From Helianthus annuus (Eukaryota; Streptophyta; Magnoliopsida; Asterales; Asteraceae): a DNA stretch of 64,000 nucleotides. Of this stretch, positions 1-11,146 are shown in pieces. Below the pieces are notes generated by a model. It had not been told where the DNA came from. It ran no database searches and saw only the letters and a list, made by a program, of their open reading frames with translations. Location of the stretch: contig NC_035439.2 in NCBI RefSeq assembly GCF_002127325.2, positions 143,493,845 to 143,557,844 of the forward strand, in the 5' to 3' direction. Position 1 is the stretch's first letter. Every line of letters starts with the position of its first letter. The position numbers and the translations under genes were made by a program.

Positions 1-1023
1 TTGCACGGCGGGAATCTGTTTAGTATCAGTTCGATTTATTCGGATAAAGGTGTATATGTTCTCGGTCGATATCATGGTGGTACCGATATAGTTGAGATGG
101 TATCAGTTTGTCTCGTTACGGTACTAATACGATGCCAATATTCGCTATAGCTGATTATAACAAAAAAATATATATATATATTGCATATACAACTCTTTTT
201 TCAACGAAACTCGTAAGGGGAACAATAAAAATGAATATCCATGCCGCTATTGAAGCCGTAGACGATATTAGCTCGTTTTGTCAATTTAAAAACAAAAAAA
301 AAGAAAAAAAAATATTTTACGGTATCAATAATTTGGGACTTTTTTTAAAACATAGATAAATATAAGCACGTCTCAACGACAATTTAGAATTGTATAAAAC
401 TTTACGTTAGAGTAAATTGTCATTTTAGTCCTTGAGGTTTGACCAAAATTATCACTTTAATCCAAATAGTTTTTTTTCTTGCCATTTTAGTCCAAATGGT
501 TTTGTTTTCTGCCATTTTAGTCCCTGAATTTTGTCATTTTTTGCTATTCCCCTACAACCCACTAACTACATTCAAAAAATTTAGTTAACTTAGGTGAATT
601 TTGGCCAAGCCACATTTTTTTTGCAGGTGCAGTGGTATAGGGATGGTTTTGTGCCGGATTACAGCGAAGATGATGGCGGTGGTTGTTGGTTTTACGATGA
701 CGGCGGCGGTGTTGGTTGATGACGTGGGTGGCGGAAAAGTGGCCGGTGAGGGTTGAAATGGTGGGTGGTAATGGTGGTGGTGGGGTGGGTGGTGACGGTG
801 CAGGCAGGTGGTGGCGACGATAGAAGGTTGTGATGGGGTGAATGGTGGGAGGTGGTGGTCGATGAAAATGGAAAAAAATGACAAAAGTCGGGGACTAAAA
901 TGCCAGAAAACAAAACTATTTGGACTAAAATGACAAGAAAAAAACTAATTGGACTAAAGTGACAATTCTACTCAAACCTCAGGGACTAAAATAACAATTT
1001 ACTCTTTACGTTATTTTGTTATA
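1..1023. repeat. Dispersed repeat, partial copy (same family as 11198-12290)
   Basis: The stretch is nearly co-linear with 11218 onward: same opening around the GGGAATCTG segment, same poly-A-rich middle. The same family also appears in part at 22790-23170. It carries a MULE-type MITE at 410-1004 and is cut at 1024 by the gypsy LTR. Open frames here (for example the proline/histidine-rich minus frames at 585-913) are translations of GC-rich repeat and are not treated as genes. The left edge lies outside the window. Confidence 0.7.
410..1004. mobile_element. MULE-type MITE, 9-bp TSD TTTACGTTA
   Basis: Inverted termini start GAGTAAATTGTCATTTTAGTCC on the left, mirrored on the right by GGACTAAAATAACAATTTACTC. 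The 9-bp direct repeat TTTACGTTA flanks both ends (401-409 and 1005-1013), as expected for Mutator-like transposition. The centre holds a GC-rich insert (about 640-860) rich in GGTGG that has no close match to the termini and might be captured DNA. A second copy lies at 11622-12203 and a left-truncated one ends at 23089. Confidence 0.8.
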
Positions 1024-3038
1024 TGTAAGACCCAGTTTATATTACTAGATTTAACAACATAGAACCTTGCATTTAACGCCAAAATGACGACTTAACAAAA
1101 ACTTTCAATAGTTTAAACCATAACTAGACACAACAACATGTATTATTCTTACGAAACCGTAATCAAAAGGATAACTACAATTGTTTACATAGTTTTTAAA
1201 ACTAAAGATCATGTGCGGAAGCGTTTGTTAGTGTGTTCGGTTCAGATGCATATGCTTGATCATCACCCTTCTGCTAGTTTACCTGAAAACCGAGCATTTT
1301 AATCCAATGTTAGTATTATGGTCCTTGACCAATAATATAAGAGAAAAGGTGTGTTAAAACCCATTAGAGAAATCATAAACTATGAAATTCAGCATTTGGA
1401 ACTGGGGGCCACCGTAATTTACGGTAGTCACCGTAAATTACGGTGGCACCTGGAAGTTTATTGCCTGCCGTAAAGCAGGAGATTCCCACCGTAGCATTTT
1501 ATTGGCCACCGTAAGTTACGGTGTCACCGTAACTTACGGTAGACCCTGCACTTGTTTTCTTGCTTTGTGATCTTGGGCATCCTAGTTCCGTTTTGCAGGG
1601 AAATGACCTTGAACAGGTTTATCACCCACCCAAGGCTAATTACCCATGTTTGGAACTATTACTCGTTATCATGACTCGCTTTCCCATAAGGGATCGCTTA
1701 CGTATTAATCTACATAATTAATTCCAAGACTTCGTGTTTGTCATCTATAGTACTAGTCATGTTTACCAAATCAAGATCATAACTCCTATACTAGGAGTTT
1801 AAACTTCGCAACTAACCTAGCATGTCAAATTTACAACTTACGCAATGATTATAACCATGCTTTAAGTAGTGATGTCTAGCTTTACATTATTCACAATCTT
1901 GTTTCGACCCGTTTGGGTGCTGAAATTAAGCACCTTACGGACGTTCAAATTCATGTTTATTACTTGTTTAAGGCAATAGTCGAATTCATGACATAATGGT
2001 AATTCTCGATCTTCATGTTTTTTTTTTAAATAATGGCATAAAGCTAACAATATATATATGTAATGAAACGATAAATTTCATACCTTTAGAGCACGCCTTT
2101 TCCTCGTGAATTCCCTCCGGCTTGTCCGCTAGATGAACCGGACTCTTTGCCTAGAAAATTCAGTTTTTAACTTGTTTAGAATCCTTTTCATGACCATTTT
2201 CACATCAATTATGAGACATGATCAAAATCTGCGTTTCTATCAAATTTAACATAAAAATCCTCACTTAGGCATTTCAACAAACACCTAATGGGTCAGATTT
2301 TCCTACCATCATCTTCAAGTTCATGACTTGCAATTTAAACCTCGAATTTCATTTTAATTAGTAAACCTTGCACACATCTTAGTATCAATATCACAGGAAT
2401 TACCTCCTATAATGAAATTTATACTAGGATTAACATTCAAAATCCTAGTGTTCATCATCAACATATAAAACCCATAACCTAGCTTCCATGGATTCATGGA
2501 ATTTCCTGAATTTGAGCATAATTTCACATATAGTTGTCTAGGTTTTACTCCTAGACACTATATCATCATTAATCTAACTAAATTACTGTCATGCATCAAC
2601 AAATTTCAGATTGCCTAAATTCATGAGGATTTCAAGTAGAGAATTCTCATCAAATTTTACATACCTCTTAATCCTCTTGCGATGAGGATCACAGTTCTAA
2701 GCTCGGATTTCGTTTTGGTTAGGATTTGCACCTCCAATTGAAGGAAATTGTGGATTTTAGGGTTTTGGAGGATGGGGGTCGCCCCTTTCTTGCTCCTGTC
2801 GACCAGACACACCAAAATGGTGTGTTTGGTGAGTTAGTCACAATTCAGCATTTAACTTTCGTTCTTTGTCAAGTTTAGTCCCCCAACTTGATTTATTCCT
2901 AAAGTTTACGTGTTTTATTCCTTTTGTGATTTATTTCAAGATCTGAATTTAACTAGGTTAAGTTCCTAGTTTGTAAATTCTTGTTTATTAACTCTTTGAA
3001 CTTTCTAATATAAGAATTTATATTTTCAGGGTGTTACA
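1024..3038 (-). repeat. Gypsy LTR, left copy (3' LTR in element orientation), complete
   Basis: Begins TGTAAGACCC and ends GGGTGTTACA on the plus strand, the TG...CA pattern of an LTR; 2015 bp. At about 1407-1545 it contains several near-palindromes built on CCGTAAATTACGG and CCGTAACTTACGG, repeated at 8272-8407 in the other LTR. It inserted into the dispersed repeat that starts this window, just after GTTATA. Confidence 0.9.
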
Positions 3039-3043
3039 AGTCC

Positions 3044-3054
3044 ACCCCCCTTAA
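3044..3054 (-). other. Polypurine tract of the gypsy element
   Basis: On the minus strand the sequence just before the left LTR reads AAGGGGGGTGGACT then TGTAACACCC. This purine run next to an LTR end is the usual second-strand primer site. Confidence 0.75.
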
Positions 3055-3079
3055 AAAGGGTTTCGTCCCCGAAACCGAA

Positions 3080-6000
3080 TTACGTACCAAATAATGTAGG
3101 GTGGAGTCGTCGCATCTCTTCTTCGGACTCCCATGTAGTGTCTGACCCTTTTCTGTGCTCCCATTTGACTTTGACTTGGTTTATTATCTTGTTCCTCAAA
3201 CTTTTCTCCTTACGATCTAAAATCGCAATTGGTTTTACTGCATAGTTGAGGCTGTTATCCACCTCGATATCATCGTAGTGGATATGAGCAGTTTCGTCGG
3301 CCAAACATTTTCGGAGATGTGACACGTGGAATGTGCTATGAATTCCACTCAACTCTTCGGGTAATTTAAGTCGATAAGCTACTTTACCAACCCGTTCAGT
3401 GATTCTAAATGGCCCAATAAATCTTGGGCTTAGTTTTCCCCTTTTTCTGAATCTAATAATACCCTTCCATGGGGAAACTTTTAGCATAACCATATCGCCA
3501 ACCTGAAATTCAATTGGCCTATTTCTTTTATCTGCATATGCCCTTTGCCGGTCTTGAGCCGCTTTCAAGTGTGCCCAAACTAAGTCGATTTTCGCATTTG
3601 TAGTTCGGATTATATCAGCAGGTGCTAGCCCCCGCGGACCCACTTCTCCCCAACATACCGGAGTCCGACATTTTCTGCCATATAATAGCTCATACGGGGC
3701 CATTTTAATACTCGCGTGATAGCTATTGTTATATGCAAATTCGACCAAGGGCAAATGGACATCCCAACTACCTCCAAAGTCAATAATGCAAGCACACAGC
3801 ATATCTCCCAACGTTTGTATTGTTCTTTCGCTCTGCCCATCCGTTTGTGGATGGTAAGCAGTGCTAAGGAACAATTTAGTTCCCATTTGTTCTTGGAATT
3901 CACGCCAGAATTTCGAAGTAAACCGAGTATCTCTGTCTGACACAATGGATATCGGTACTCCATGCCTTGCTATGATTTCATTGGTGTATACCTCCGACAT
4001 TTTCTCAGATGTATAAGTCTCACGAATCGGAATAAAGTGAGCACTTTTAGTTAACCTATCCACGACTACCCATATAGCATCAAAACCACGACTTGTTTTA
4101 GGTAGTTTACCATAGGTCCATCGTAATTTGCTCCCATTTCCAAACCGGGATTTCTAACGGTTGAAGTTTACCATATGGCTTTTGGTGTTCCGCCTTAACT
4201 TGTAGGCAAGTCAAACACTTTTCTACGTATTTCACGGTGTCATGCTTCATTCCAGGCCACCAATAGTTTTGCTTCAAGTCATTATACATCTTGGTCGCTC
4301 CCGGATGAATGGAATAGCGGGATTTATGAGCTTCATCAAGTAGAAGCTTCTTAACTTCACATGTGTTTGGGACCCAGATTCTATTAAAACGAGTCTTTAG
4401 ACCGTGACTGCCTATCTCAAGGTCTTTAACTTGGCCGATAATTCTTTCCTTTTTCCAGTTTTCGCCTTTACAGCTTCATCCTGCGCTTCTCGAATTCGTT
4501 CTAGTAAGCTTGAAGTCACAACAAGTTGCATTGATCTTACCCGTATCGGGGTATAATCTGCTTTGCGACTCAGCGCATCGGCCACTACATTGGCCTTCCC
4601 AGGATGGTAATGTATTTCACAATCGAAATCTTTGACTGTTTCCAACCACCGCCTTTGTCTCATGTTTAATTCCTTCTGGTCGAAGAAATATTTCAAGCTT
4701 TTATGGTCGGTAAAAATTGTAAATTTTACCCTGTACAAATAATGCCTCCATATCTTTAAGGCAAACACTACTGCCGCCAATTCCAAGTCGTGAACCGGGT
4801 ATTTCTTTTCATGAACCTTCAATTGCCTCGAGGCGTAGGCGATGACCTTACCTCGTTGCATCAAAACACACCCGAGCCCTAAATAAGAAGCATCCGAGTA
4901 AACTTCCATGTCGTCAGTCCCTTCCGGTAATGTCAATACCGGAGCGTGGGTCAACCTTTCTTTGAGCGTTTGGAAAGCTTCCTCTTGCTTAACGCCCCAT
5001 ACAAACTTTTCCTCCTTGCGAGTCAATTTGGTCAATGGCAAGGCAATTTTGGAGAAATCCTGTATGAAATTCCGATAATACCCCGCAAGCCCTAAAAAGC
5101 TTCGGATTTCTGAGGGGTTTCTTGGAGGGTTCCATTTTGACACCGCTTCCACCTTGGACGGATCCACTAGTACTCCATCGGTACTAATGATATGTCCAAG
5201 AAATTGCACCTCTCTTAGCCAAAAAGCGCACTTAGAAAATTTTGCATATAGCTTTTCTCGTCTGAGGGTGTCTAATACTTCCCGCAAATGACACACATGC
5301 TCAGCTTCATTCTTCGAATATACCAAAATGTCATCGATAAATACGATTACCGACTTATCTAGCATGAGTTTGCAAACCCGGTTCATGAGGTCCATGAAAG
5401 CCGCGGGTGCATTTGTCAATCCAAAAGGCATTACAAGGAACTCATAATGCCCGTACCGTGTATGAAAAGCCGTCTTCGGAACGTCTTCCTCCTTGACCTT
5501 CAATTGGTGATAACCAGATCGGAGATCAATTTTTGAGAACCAACTTGCTCCTTGTAATTGGTCAAATAAATCATCAATTCTTGGAAGTGGGTATCGATTC
5601 TTCACCGTGAGTTTGTTTAACTCTCGGTAATCGATACACATGCGCATACTGCCATCCTTCTTTTTCACGAATAAGACTGGTGCGCCCCACGGAGACACAC
5701 TCGGTCGGATAAACCCCTTGTCAAGAAATTCCTGAATTTGAGACATCAATTCTTGTAACTCCGACGGTGCAAGTCGGTATGGCGCCTTGGCCACGGGTTT
5801 CGCGCCCGGAATCAACTCGATTCCGAACTCTACCTCCCGTTCTGGTGGTATCCCCGGTAGTTCTTCCGGAAATACATCTTCATAATCACGCACCACCGGT
5901 ACATTCTCAATTTTGAGGGGTTCTTTTTCCGTTTCACTTGCATATACCATATATGCCTTGCATCCATGTTTCATGAGTTTATGGGCTTCTAACATTGTGC

Positions 6001-6391
6001 ATATCACCGGGTTACCTCCTTTTTCACCATATATCGTAACTTGTTTTCCACTAGGAGACGTTAGTTTTATTTCCTTTCGGAAACAAACCACTTTCGCGTG
6101 GTAACGGGATAGCCAATCCATTCCCACTATCACTTGGAATTCTCCCATCGACATCGGAATCAAATCTATTGCGTATTCCTCGTCATCAATGTTCATCGTA
6201 CAGTTTTCACATACATCGCAAACAATAAAGCTTTTGTTATTACCTATCTCTACTTCTAAAGGCATAGGTAATTTTGTTAGAACAAATGAAGGGTGCCGAA
6301 TAAACCCATATGAAACAAAGGATTTATTCGCACCAGTATCAAATAACACACGTGCGGGAATTGAATTTACAGTGAATATACCTAAGACCAC
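3080..6391 (-). pseudogene. pol: Gypsy pol polyprotein, disrupted
   Basis: Minus strand from 6391. Protease motif DTGA near residue 20; reverse transcriptase with the [10 protein letters not shown] catalytic box; RNase H; then integrase with an HHCC zinc region (4289-4107), core residues in DRLTKSAHF and the HPQTDGQSE segment, and a chromodomain-like tail ending at 3080. Three lesions are visible: a TAA codon between gag and pol in the same frame (6398-6400), a 1-nt frame change near 4470 just after RNase H, and a compensating one near 4110 between the zinc region and the integrase core. The pieces 6391-4412, 4289-4107 and 4063-3080 are therefore separate open frames. Autonomous function is unlikely unless these are assembly errors. 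Confidence 0.9.
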
Positions 6392-6397
6392 GTCAGG

Positions 6398-7501
6398 TTA
6401 GACCTTTGCTTCAGTAGCGGTCAATTGGAAAGATCTTGCTTTGGCTTTTGAGGCTTCACCTTTCGAGTGTTGCCCTTCTTTCTTTCCCACCAGTTCCCGG
6501 CACTCCGATCTTTTGTGACCCGTTCGGTAACAGTTGTAACAAACGGTCATTTTCTCCGGGCATGATATAGCCATATGTCCCGTTTTTCGACATATGGGAC
6601 AGGGCTTATCTTTGAAGCGACATTCACCCTTATGATTCTTGCCACAGATTTTGCAACTGGGTGTACCGCCCTTTGTATCTGATTTCTTCGCTGTTTCATT
6701 CGTTCTTGCTTTCTTGGTAGGGCTTGGATTTACGTCTTGTGCCCTTCGTTCACCCCGCTCTATACTCTTTTTCAGCTCGATCTCCCTTTCCCGAGCGGCA
6801 TTGACAATCTCGGTAAGGGTCTCGTACTTTGAAGGGGTTATGAACTCCCTATATTCTGCGCTTAGCATGTTATGGTAGTAATAAACCTTTTGCTCTTCAT
6901 TCGTTATCAGATCGTCACAGAACTTCATCTTGTCCATGAACATCCCCGTGATCTTGCCTATGGATTCACCTTTGTGTCTGAGTTGCATGAACTCTTCCTT
7001 GATCTTGTTTATAACCGCTTTGGGACTATGGTGTTTAAGAAACGGCGTCTTAAATTCCTCCCATGTCATGGCCTTAGCCGCTTCGCTTCCAATCTCCTTC
7101 TTTTTATTATCCCACCAGTCTTTCGCTTGACCTCTTAATTGACCCGTACCATAAGCTACGTAGTCATTCTCATCGCAATGAGTTCTCTCGAATACTCCCT
7201 CGATATCGCCTATCCATCGTTGACACACAATGGGATCAACCTCCCCATTATATATGGGTGGTTTACAAGCCATGAATTCCTTGTATGAACAAGGCTTTCG
7301 TCCTCCTGATTTTTCCTTTGCTAAGTTCGAATTATCCTCTAGCTTCTTGATTCTCTCTTCTACCACTGATAAAACCGTGTTTTGAATTTTATCAATGAAG
7401 TTTGACAAACTGTTTTCGATCGCCTTTCCAACCTCTTCGGCAATCACTATCCTCATTTGTTCGGTGACTCTTGGCACCGTATCATCATCTCCATCCGCCA
7501 T
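6398..7501 (-). CDS. gag: Gypsy Gag protein
   Basis: Capsid/nucleocapsid protein of the LTR element, about 367 residues from the Met at 7501, whose context MADGDDDTV looks like a real start; the frame stays open upstream to 7597, but that part is leader repeat. The middle has the retrotransposon Gag domain (around CQRWIGDIEGVF and the WWDNKK segment). The C-terminal part has zinc knuckles (CPICRKTGHMAISC and CYNCYRTGHKRSEC) preceded by another Cys cluster. It ends at a TAA followed seven bases later by the pol frame in the same phase, so a one-codon change would make a single Gag-Pol. Confidence 0.85.
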   Translation of the reverse strand: MADGDDDTVPRVTEQMRIVIAEEVGKAIENSLSNFIDKIQNTVLSVVEERIKKLEDNSNLAKEKSGGRKPCSYKEFMACKPPIYNGEVDPIVCQRWIGDIEGVFERTHCDENDYVAYGTGQLRGQAKDWWDNKKKEIGSEAAKAMTWEEFKTPFLKHHSPKAVINKIKEEFMQLRHKGESIGKITGMFMDKMKFCDDLITNEEQKVYYYHNMLSAEYREFITPSKYETLTEIVNAAREREIELKKSIERGERRAQDVNPSPTKKARTNETAKKSDTKGGTPSCKICGKNHKGECRFKDKPCPICRKTGHMAISCPEKMTVCYNCYRTGHKRSECRELVGKKEGQHSKGEASKAKARSFQLTATEAKV

Positions 7502-7596
7502 CTTTAATACTGAAATGTTTACACACATTGTTAAACATTTCATTTGTAACACATGTTTTACTTGTTTTGATTTAATCAAGTTCATGACTTGACTCA

Positions 7597-7762
7597 ATCA
7601 TTCTTGTTTCACGCCTTTCTTGTGTTTGAGTGTGTTTACACACTCTTAATTCTATCGTTCTTGTTTCATGCTTTTCTTGTGTTTGAGTGTGTTTACACAC
7701 TCTTTTCTATCGTTCTTGTTTCATGCTTTTCTTGTGTTTGAGTGTGTTTACACACTCTTTTC
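7597..7762 (-). repeat. Three tandem ~56-bp repeats in the gypsy leader
   Basis: Three copies spaced 57 and 55 bp each contain the near-palindrome GAGTGTGTTTACACACTC (7628-7645, 7685-7702, 7740-7757). They lie between the primer site and gag, in the part of the genomic RNA where packaging or dimerisation structures usually sit. Such a role is inference. Confidence 0.75.
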
Positions 7763-7869
7763 CATGCATACTTGTTCGTGATTTATTTCTATTTTATCAA
7801 AATTTACTTACATAATAATTCTTACCGGGTACTTGATCAAGCTTGAACCGAACACTTATAGACAACCTT

Positions 7870-7884
7870 GAGCTCTGATTACCA
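7870..7884 (-). other. Primer binding site (initiator tRNA-Met type)
   Basis: Minus strand reads TGGTAATCAGAGCT three bases inside the 5' LTR, one base different from the common TGGTATCAGAGC. It fixes the element's orientation. Confidence 0.85.
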
Positions 7885-7887
7885 ACT

Positions 7888-9487
7888 TGTAAGACCCAGT
7901 TTATATTACTAGATTTAACAACATAGAACCTTGCATTTAACGCCAAAATGACGACTTAACAAAAACTTTCAATAGTTTAAACCATAACTAGACACAACAA
8001 CATGTATTATTCTTACGAAACCGTAATCAAAAGGATAACTACAATTGTTTACATAGTTTTTAAAACTAAAGATCATGTGCGGAAGCGTTTGTTAGTGTGT
8101 TCGGTTCAGATGCATGTGCTTGATCATCACCCTTCTGCTAGTTTACCTGAAAACCGAGCATTTTAATCCAATGTTAGTATTATGGTCCTTGACCAATAAT
8201 ATAAGAGAAAAGGTGTGTTAAAACCCATTAGAGAAATCACAAACTATGAAATTCAGCATTTGGAACTGGGGGCCACCGTAATTTACGGTAGTCACCGTAA
8301 ATTACGGTGGCACCTGGAAGTTTATTGCCTGCCGTAAAGCAGGAGATTCCCACCGTAGCATTTTATTGGCCACCGTAAGTTACGGTGTCACCGTAACTTA
8401 CGGTAGACCCTGCACTTGTTTTCTTGCTTTGTGATCTTGGGCATCCTAGTTCCGTTTTGCAGGGAAATGACCTTGAACAGGTTTATCACCCACCCAAGGC
8501 TAATTACCCATGTTTGGAACTATTACTCGTTATCATGACTCGCTTTCCCATAAGGGATCGCTTACGTATTAATCTACATAATTAATTCCAAGACTTCGTG
8601 TTTGTCATCTATACTACTAGTCATGTTTACCAAATCAAGATCATAACTCCTATACTAGGAGTTTAAACTTCGCAACTAACCTAGCATGTCAAATTTACAA
8701 CTTACGCAATGATTATAACCATGCTTTAGGTAGTGATGTCTAGCTTTACATTATTCACAATCTTGTTTCGACCCGTTTGGGTGCTAAAATTAAGCACCTT
8801 ACGGACGTTCAAATTCATGTTTATTACTTGTTTAAGGCAATAGTCGAATTCATGACATAATGGTAATTCTCGATCTTCATGTTTTTTTTAAATAATGGCA
8901 TAAAGCTAACAATATATATATGTAATGAAACGATAAATTTCATACCTTTAGAGCACGCCTTTTCCTCGTGAATTCCCTCCGGCTTGTCCGCTAGATGAAC
9001 CGGACTCTTTGCCTAGAAAATTCAGTTTTTAACTTGTTTAGAATCCTTTTCATGACCATTTTCACATCAATTATGAGACATGATCAAAATCTGCGTTTCT
9101 ATCAAATTTAACATAAAAATCCTCACTTAGGCATTTCAACAAACACCTAATGGGTCAGATTTTCCTACCATCATCTTCAAGTTCATGACTTGCAATTTAA
9201 ACCTCGAATTTCACTTTAATTAGTAAACCTTGCACACATCTTAGTATCAATATCACAGGAATTACCTCATATAATGAAATTTATACTAGGATTAACATTC
9301 AAAATCCTAGTGTTCATCATCAACATATAAAACCCATAACCTAGCTTCCATGGATTCATGGAATTTCCTGAATTTGAGCATAATTTCACATATAGTTGTC
9401 TAGGTTTTACTCCTAGACACTATATCATCATTAATCTAACTAAATTACTGTCATGCATCAACAAATTTCAGATTGCTTAAATTCATG
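7888..9487 (-). repeat. Gypsy LTR, right copy (5' LTR in element orientation), truncated
   Basis: Matches 1024-2625 until the CATG at 9484-9487, where it stops. The next ~30 bases (GAATTTCCTGAATTTGAGC and following) repeat an internal LTR segment near 9358-9390, then the sequence changes to a gene fragment. The missing part is the start of U3, where the promoter would lie. Confidence 0.85.
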
Positions 9488-9798
9488 GAATTTCCTGAAT
9501 TTGAGCATAATTTATTGTTGGTCTTGAATAGTGTTGAATTGGAAACAGGGGAATTCAAGATTGTGAATCTTGGTTTTGGGTATGATGATGTTCTTGGAAT
9601 GGGTCTAACACAACATTCTGATAAGACCCATGTGGCCATTGATGATACCCAGATGGATGAAAGAGGGGGTTTCAGATCTAAATTGGTGTGTGGGTGTGTG
9701 CAAAATTGGAGGTTATAAAAAGGGGTGTTTGATGATATGAGATTGTGAGGATATGAAATGCAAGGGCATGTTTTCTCCACGTAGATCAAGATTTTGGG
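9488..9798 (-). pseudogene. First-exon and upstream fragment of a probable plastid-protein gene
   Basis: On the minus strand an ATG at 9639 in context ATCAATGGCC opens a frame beginning MATWVLSECCVRPIPR, rich in Ser, Thr, Pro and Arg, which looks like a chloroplast transit peptide. Upstream (9640-9798) is a CA-rich leader and a TTTTTATAACC box, as in a plant promoter. The frame runs into LTR-derived sequence after about 40 codons, so only the 5' end remains. A 286-bp copy (9486-9771) recurs inside the neighbouring hAT-like element with one mismatch. The parent gene is not recognised. Confidence 0.5.
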
Positions 9799-10676
9799 TA
9801 GGGGTGTTCAAAAGTATCCGTATCCGAAAATCCGATCCGAAATATCCGATATCCGAATCCGAAATATCCGAAAAATCGGATATCCGAAATTTCGGATATC
9901 CGAAATTCGGATATCCGAATTTTTCGGATTTGGATTCGGATAGTGATTTTCAAAATTTTCGGATATCCGAAATATCCGAAAAATTTAATTTTCATTTTTT
10001 TCGGATATCCGAATATCCGAAAAATATCCGAAGATATCCGAAATATATCTGAAATATCCGAAAAATATCCGAAGTATCCGAAAAATATCCGAAATATCCG
10101 AAAAATATCCGAAAATTTATATTCGGATATCCGAAACTATCCAGAATATCCGTTTCCGAATATGAAAAAAATAATAAAAAAATAAAAATTAAATAAAAAG
10201 TTGGATTTTCGGATATCCGATTCACTATCCGAATCCGTATCCGAAATTTCGGATATCCGAAATTCGGATATCCTGGAATTTCCTGAATTTGAGCATAATT
10301 TATTGTTGGTCTTGAATAGTGTTGAATTGGAAACAGGGGAATTCAAGATTGTGAATCTTGGTTTTGGGTATGATGATGTTCTTGGAATGGGTCTAACACA
10401 GCATTCTGATAAGACCCATGTGGCCATTGATGATACCCAGATGGATGAAAGAGGGGGTTTCAGATCTAAATTGGTGTGTGGGTGTGTGCAAAATTGGAGG
10501 TTATAAAAAGGGGTGTTTGATGATATGAGATTGTGAGGATATGAAATGCAAGGGCATGTCTCGGATATCCGAAATTTCGGATACGGATTCGGATAGTGAA
10601 ATCTAGTATCCGAAAATTTCGGATATCCGAAATTCGGATATCCGAATTTTCGGATATCCGGTTTTGAACACCCCTA
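9799..10676. mobile_element. hAT-like element built of CGGATATCCG repeats, carrying adjacent DNA
   Basis: Termini TAGGGGTGTTCAAAA and TTTTGAACACCCCTA are perfect inverted repeats, flanked by a perfect 8-bp duplication ATTTTGGG (9791-9798, 10677-10684). Most of the body is short palindromic TCCGAAATATCCG/CGGATATCCGA units. At 10274-10559 it contains a copy of the sequence lying directly to its left (9486-9771), differing at one base. The 8-bp duplication and the Ac-like AGGG termini point to the hAT superfamily. No transposase is present. Confidence 0.85.
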
Positions 10677-10774
10677 ATTTTGGGTACTCTGTTGTTGCAA
10701 GTGCAAGTTGCAGTTATGCATATACATGTATAGATATAGGTTATATGATGTATAAAGCCTTTGTGGGGGGTGGG
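10677..10774. other. Short flank between two hAT-like elements
   Basis: Continues the upstream side of the gene fragment at 9488-9798 (minus-strand promoter side). No coding sequence is seen. Confidence 0.4.
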
Positions 10775-11146
10775 TAGAGGTGTACAAATCAGTTTTTTTC
10801 AAAAACTGGTTTCGGTTATTAACCGGTTTCGGTTTTTTCACCCAAAATAAAAACCGGTTTTTTTATAACCGCTTTCGGTTACTAACCGGTTTTTGAGGTC
10901 CAAAACAATAACCGGTATAACCGGTTGGGACCGGTTTTTCCCAAAAAAAAAACGGTTTTTTACCGGTTTTAACCGGTTTTTTAATAACCGGTTCGGTTAA
11001 TAACCGGTTTTTAAAGTCAAGAATAGTAACCGGTATAAAAACCGGCGGTTAAAAAAAACCGGTTATGAAAAAATCGGTTAAAAAAAACCAGTTTCGGTTT
11101 TTTTTTCCGTTTTCGGTTCTAAAATCAGTTTTTTTGCACACCTCTA
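10775..11146. mobile_element. hAT-like MITE built of AACCGGTTT repeats, 8-bp TSD
   Basis: Termini TAGAGGTGTACAAATCAG and the inverse AAATCAGTTTTTTTGCACACCTCTA, with the 8-bp duplication GGGGTGGG at 10767-10774 and 11147-11154. The body is almost entirely AACCGGTTT-type palindromes on both strands. Confidence 0.85.

Larger units (their letters stand above)
1024..9487 (-). mobile_element. Ty3/gypsy LTR retrotransposon (chromovirus, Tekay/Del-like)
   Basis: Two direct LTRs (1024-3038 and 7888-9487) flank gag and pol read on the minus strand in the order gag, protease, reverse transcriptase, RNase H, integrase, which is gypsy order. A tRNA-Met-type primer site lies inside the right LTR and a purine tract inside the left one, confirming minus orientation. 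The right LTR lacks about 413 bp at its outer end, so the target duplication cannot be tested. By eye the LTRs differ at about 8 substitutions and one T-run indel over about 1600 bp, so the insertion is recent. The coding part is damaged (see pol entry). Assignment to Tekay/Del rests on the integrase tail and is an inference. Confidence 0.9.

Noticed and set aside
585..913. Overlapping Pro/His-rich minus-strand frames
   Set aside because: They are translations of a GGTGG-rich segment inside a MITE; the same frames recur in its other copies with frame changes.
9820..10270. Telomere-like or satellite array of ATATCCGAAA
   Set aside because: The repeats are bounded by hAT-type inverted ends and an 8-bp duplication and run on both strands, so they belong to a transposon.
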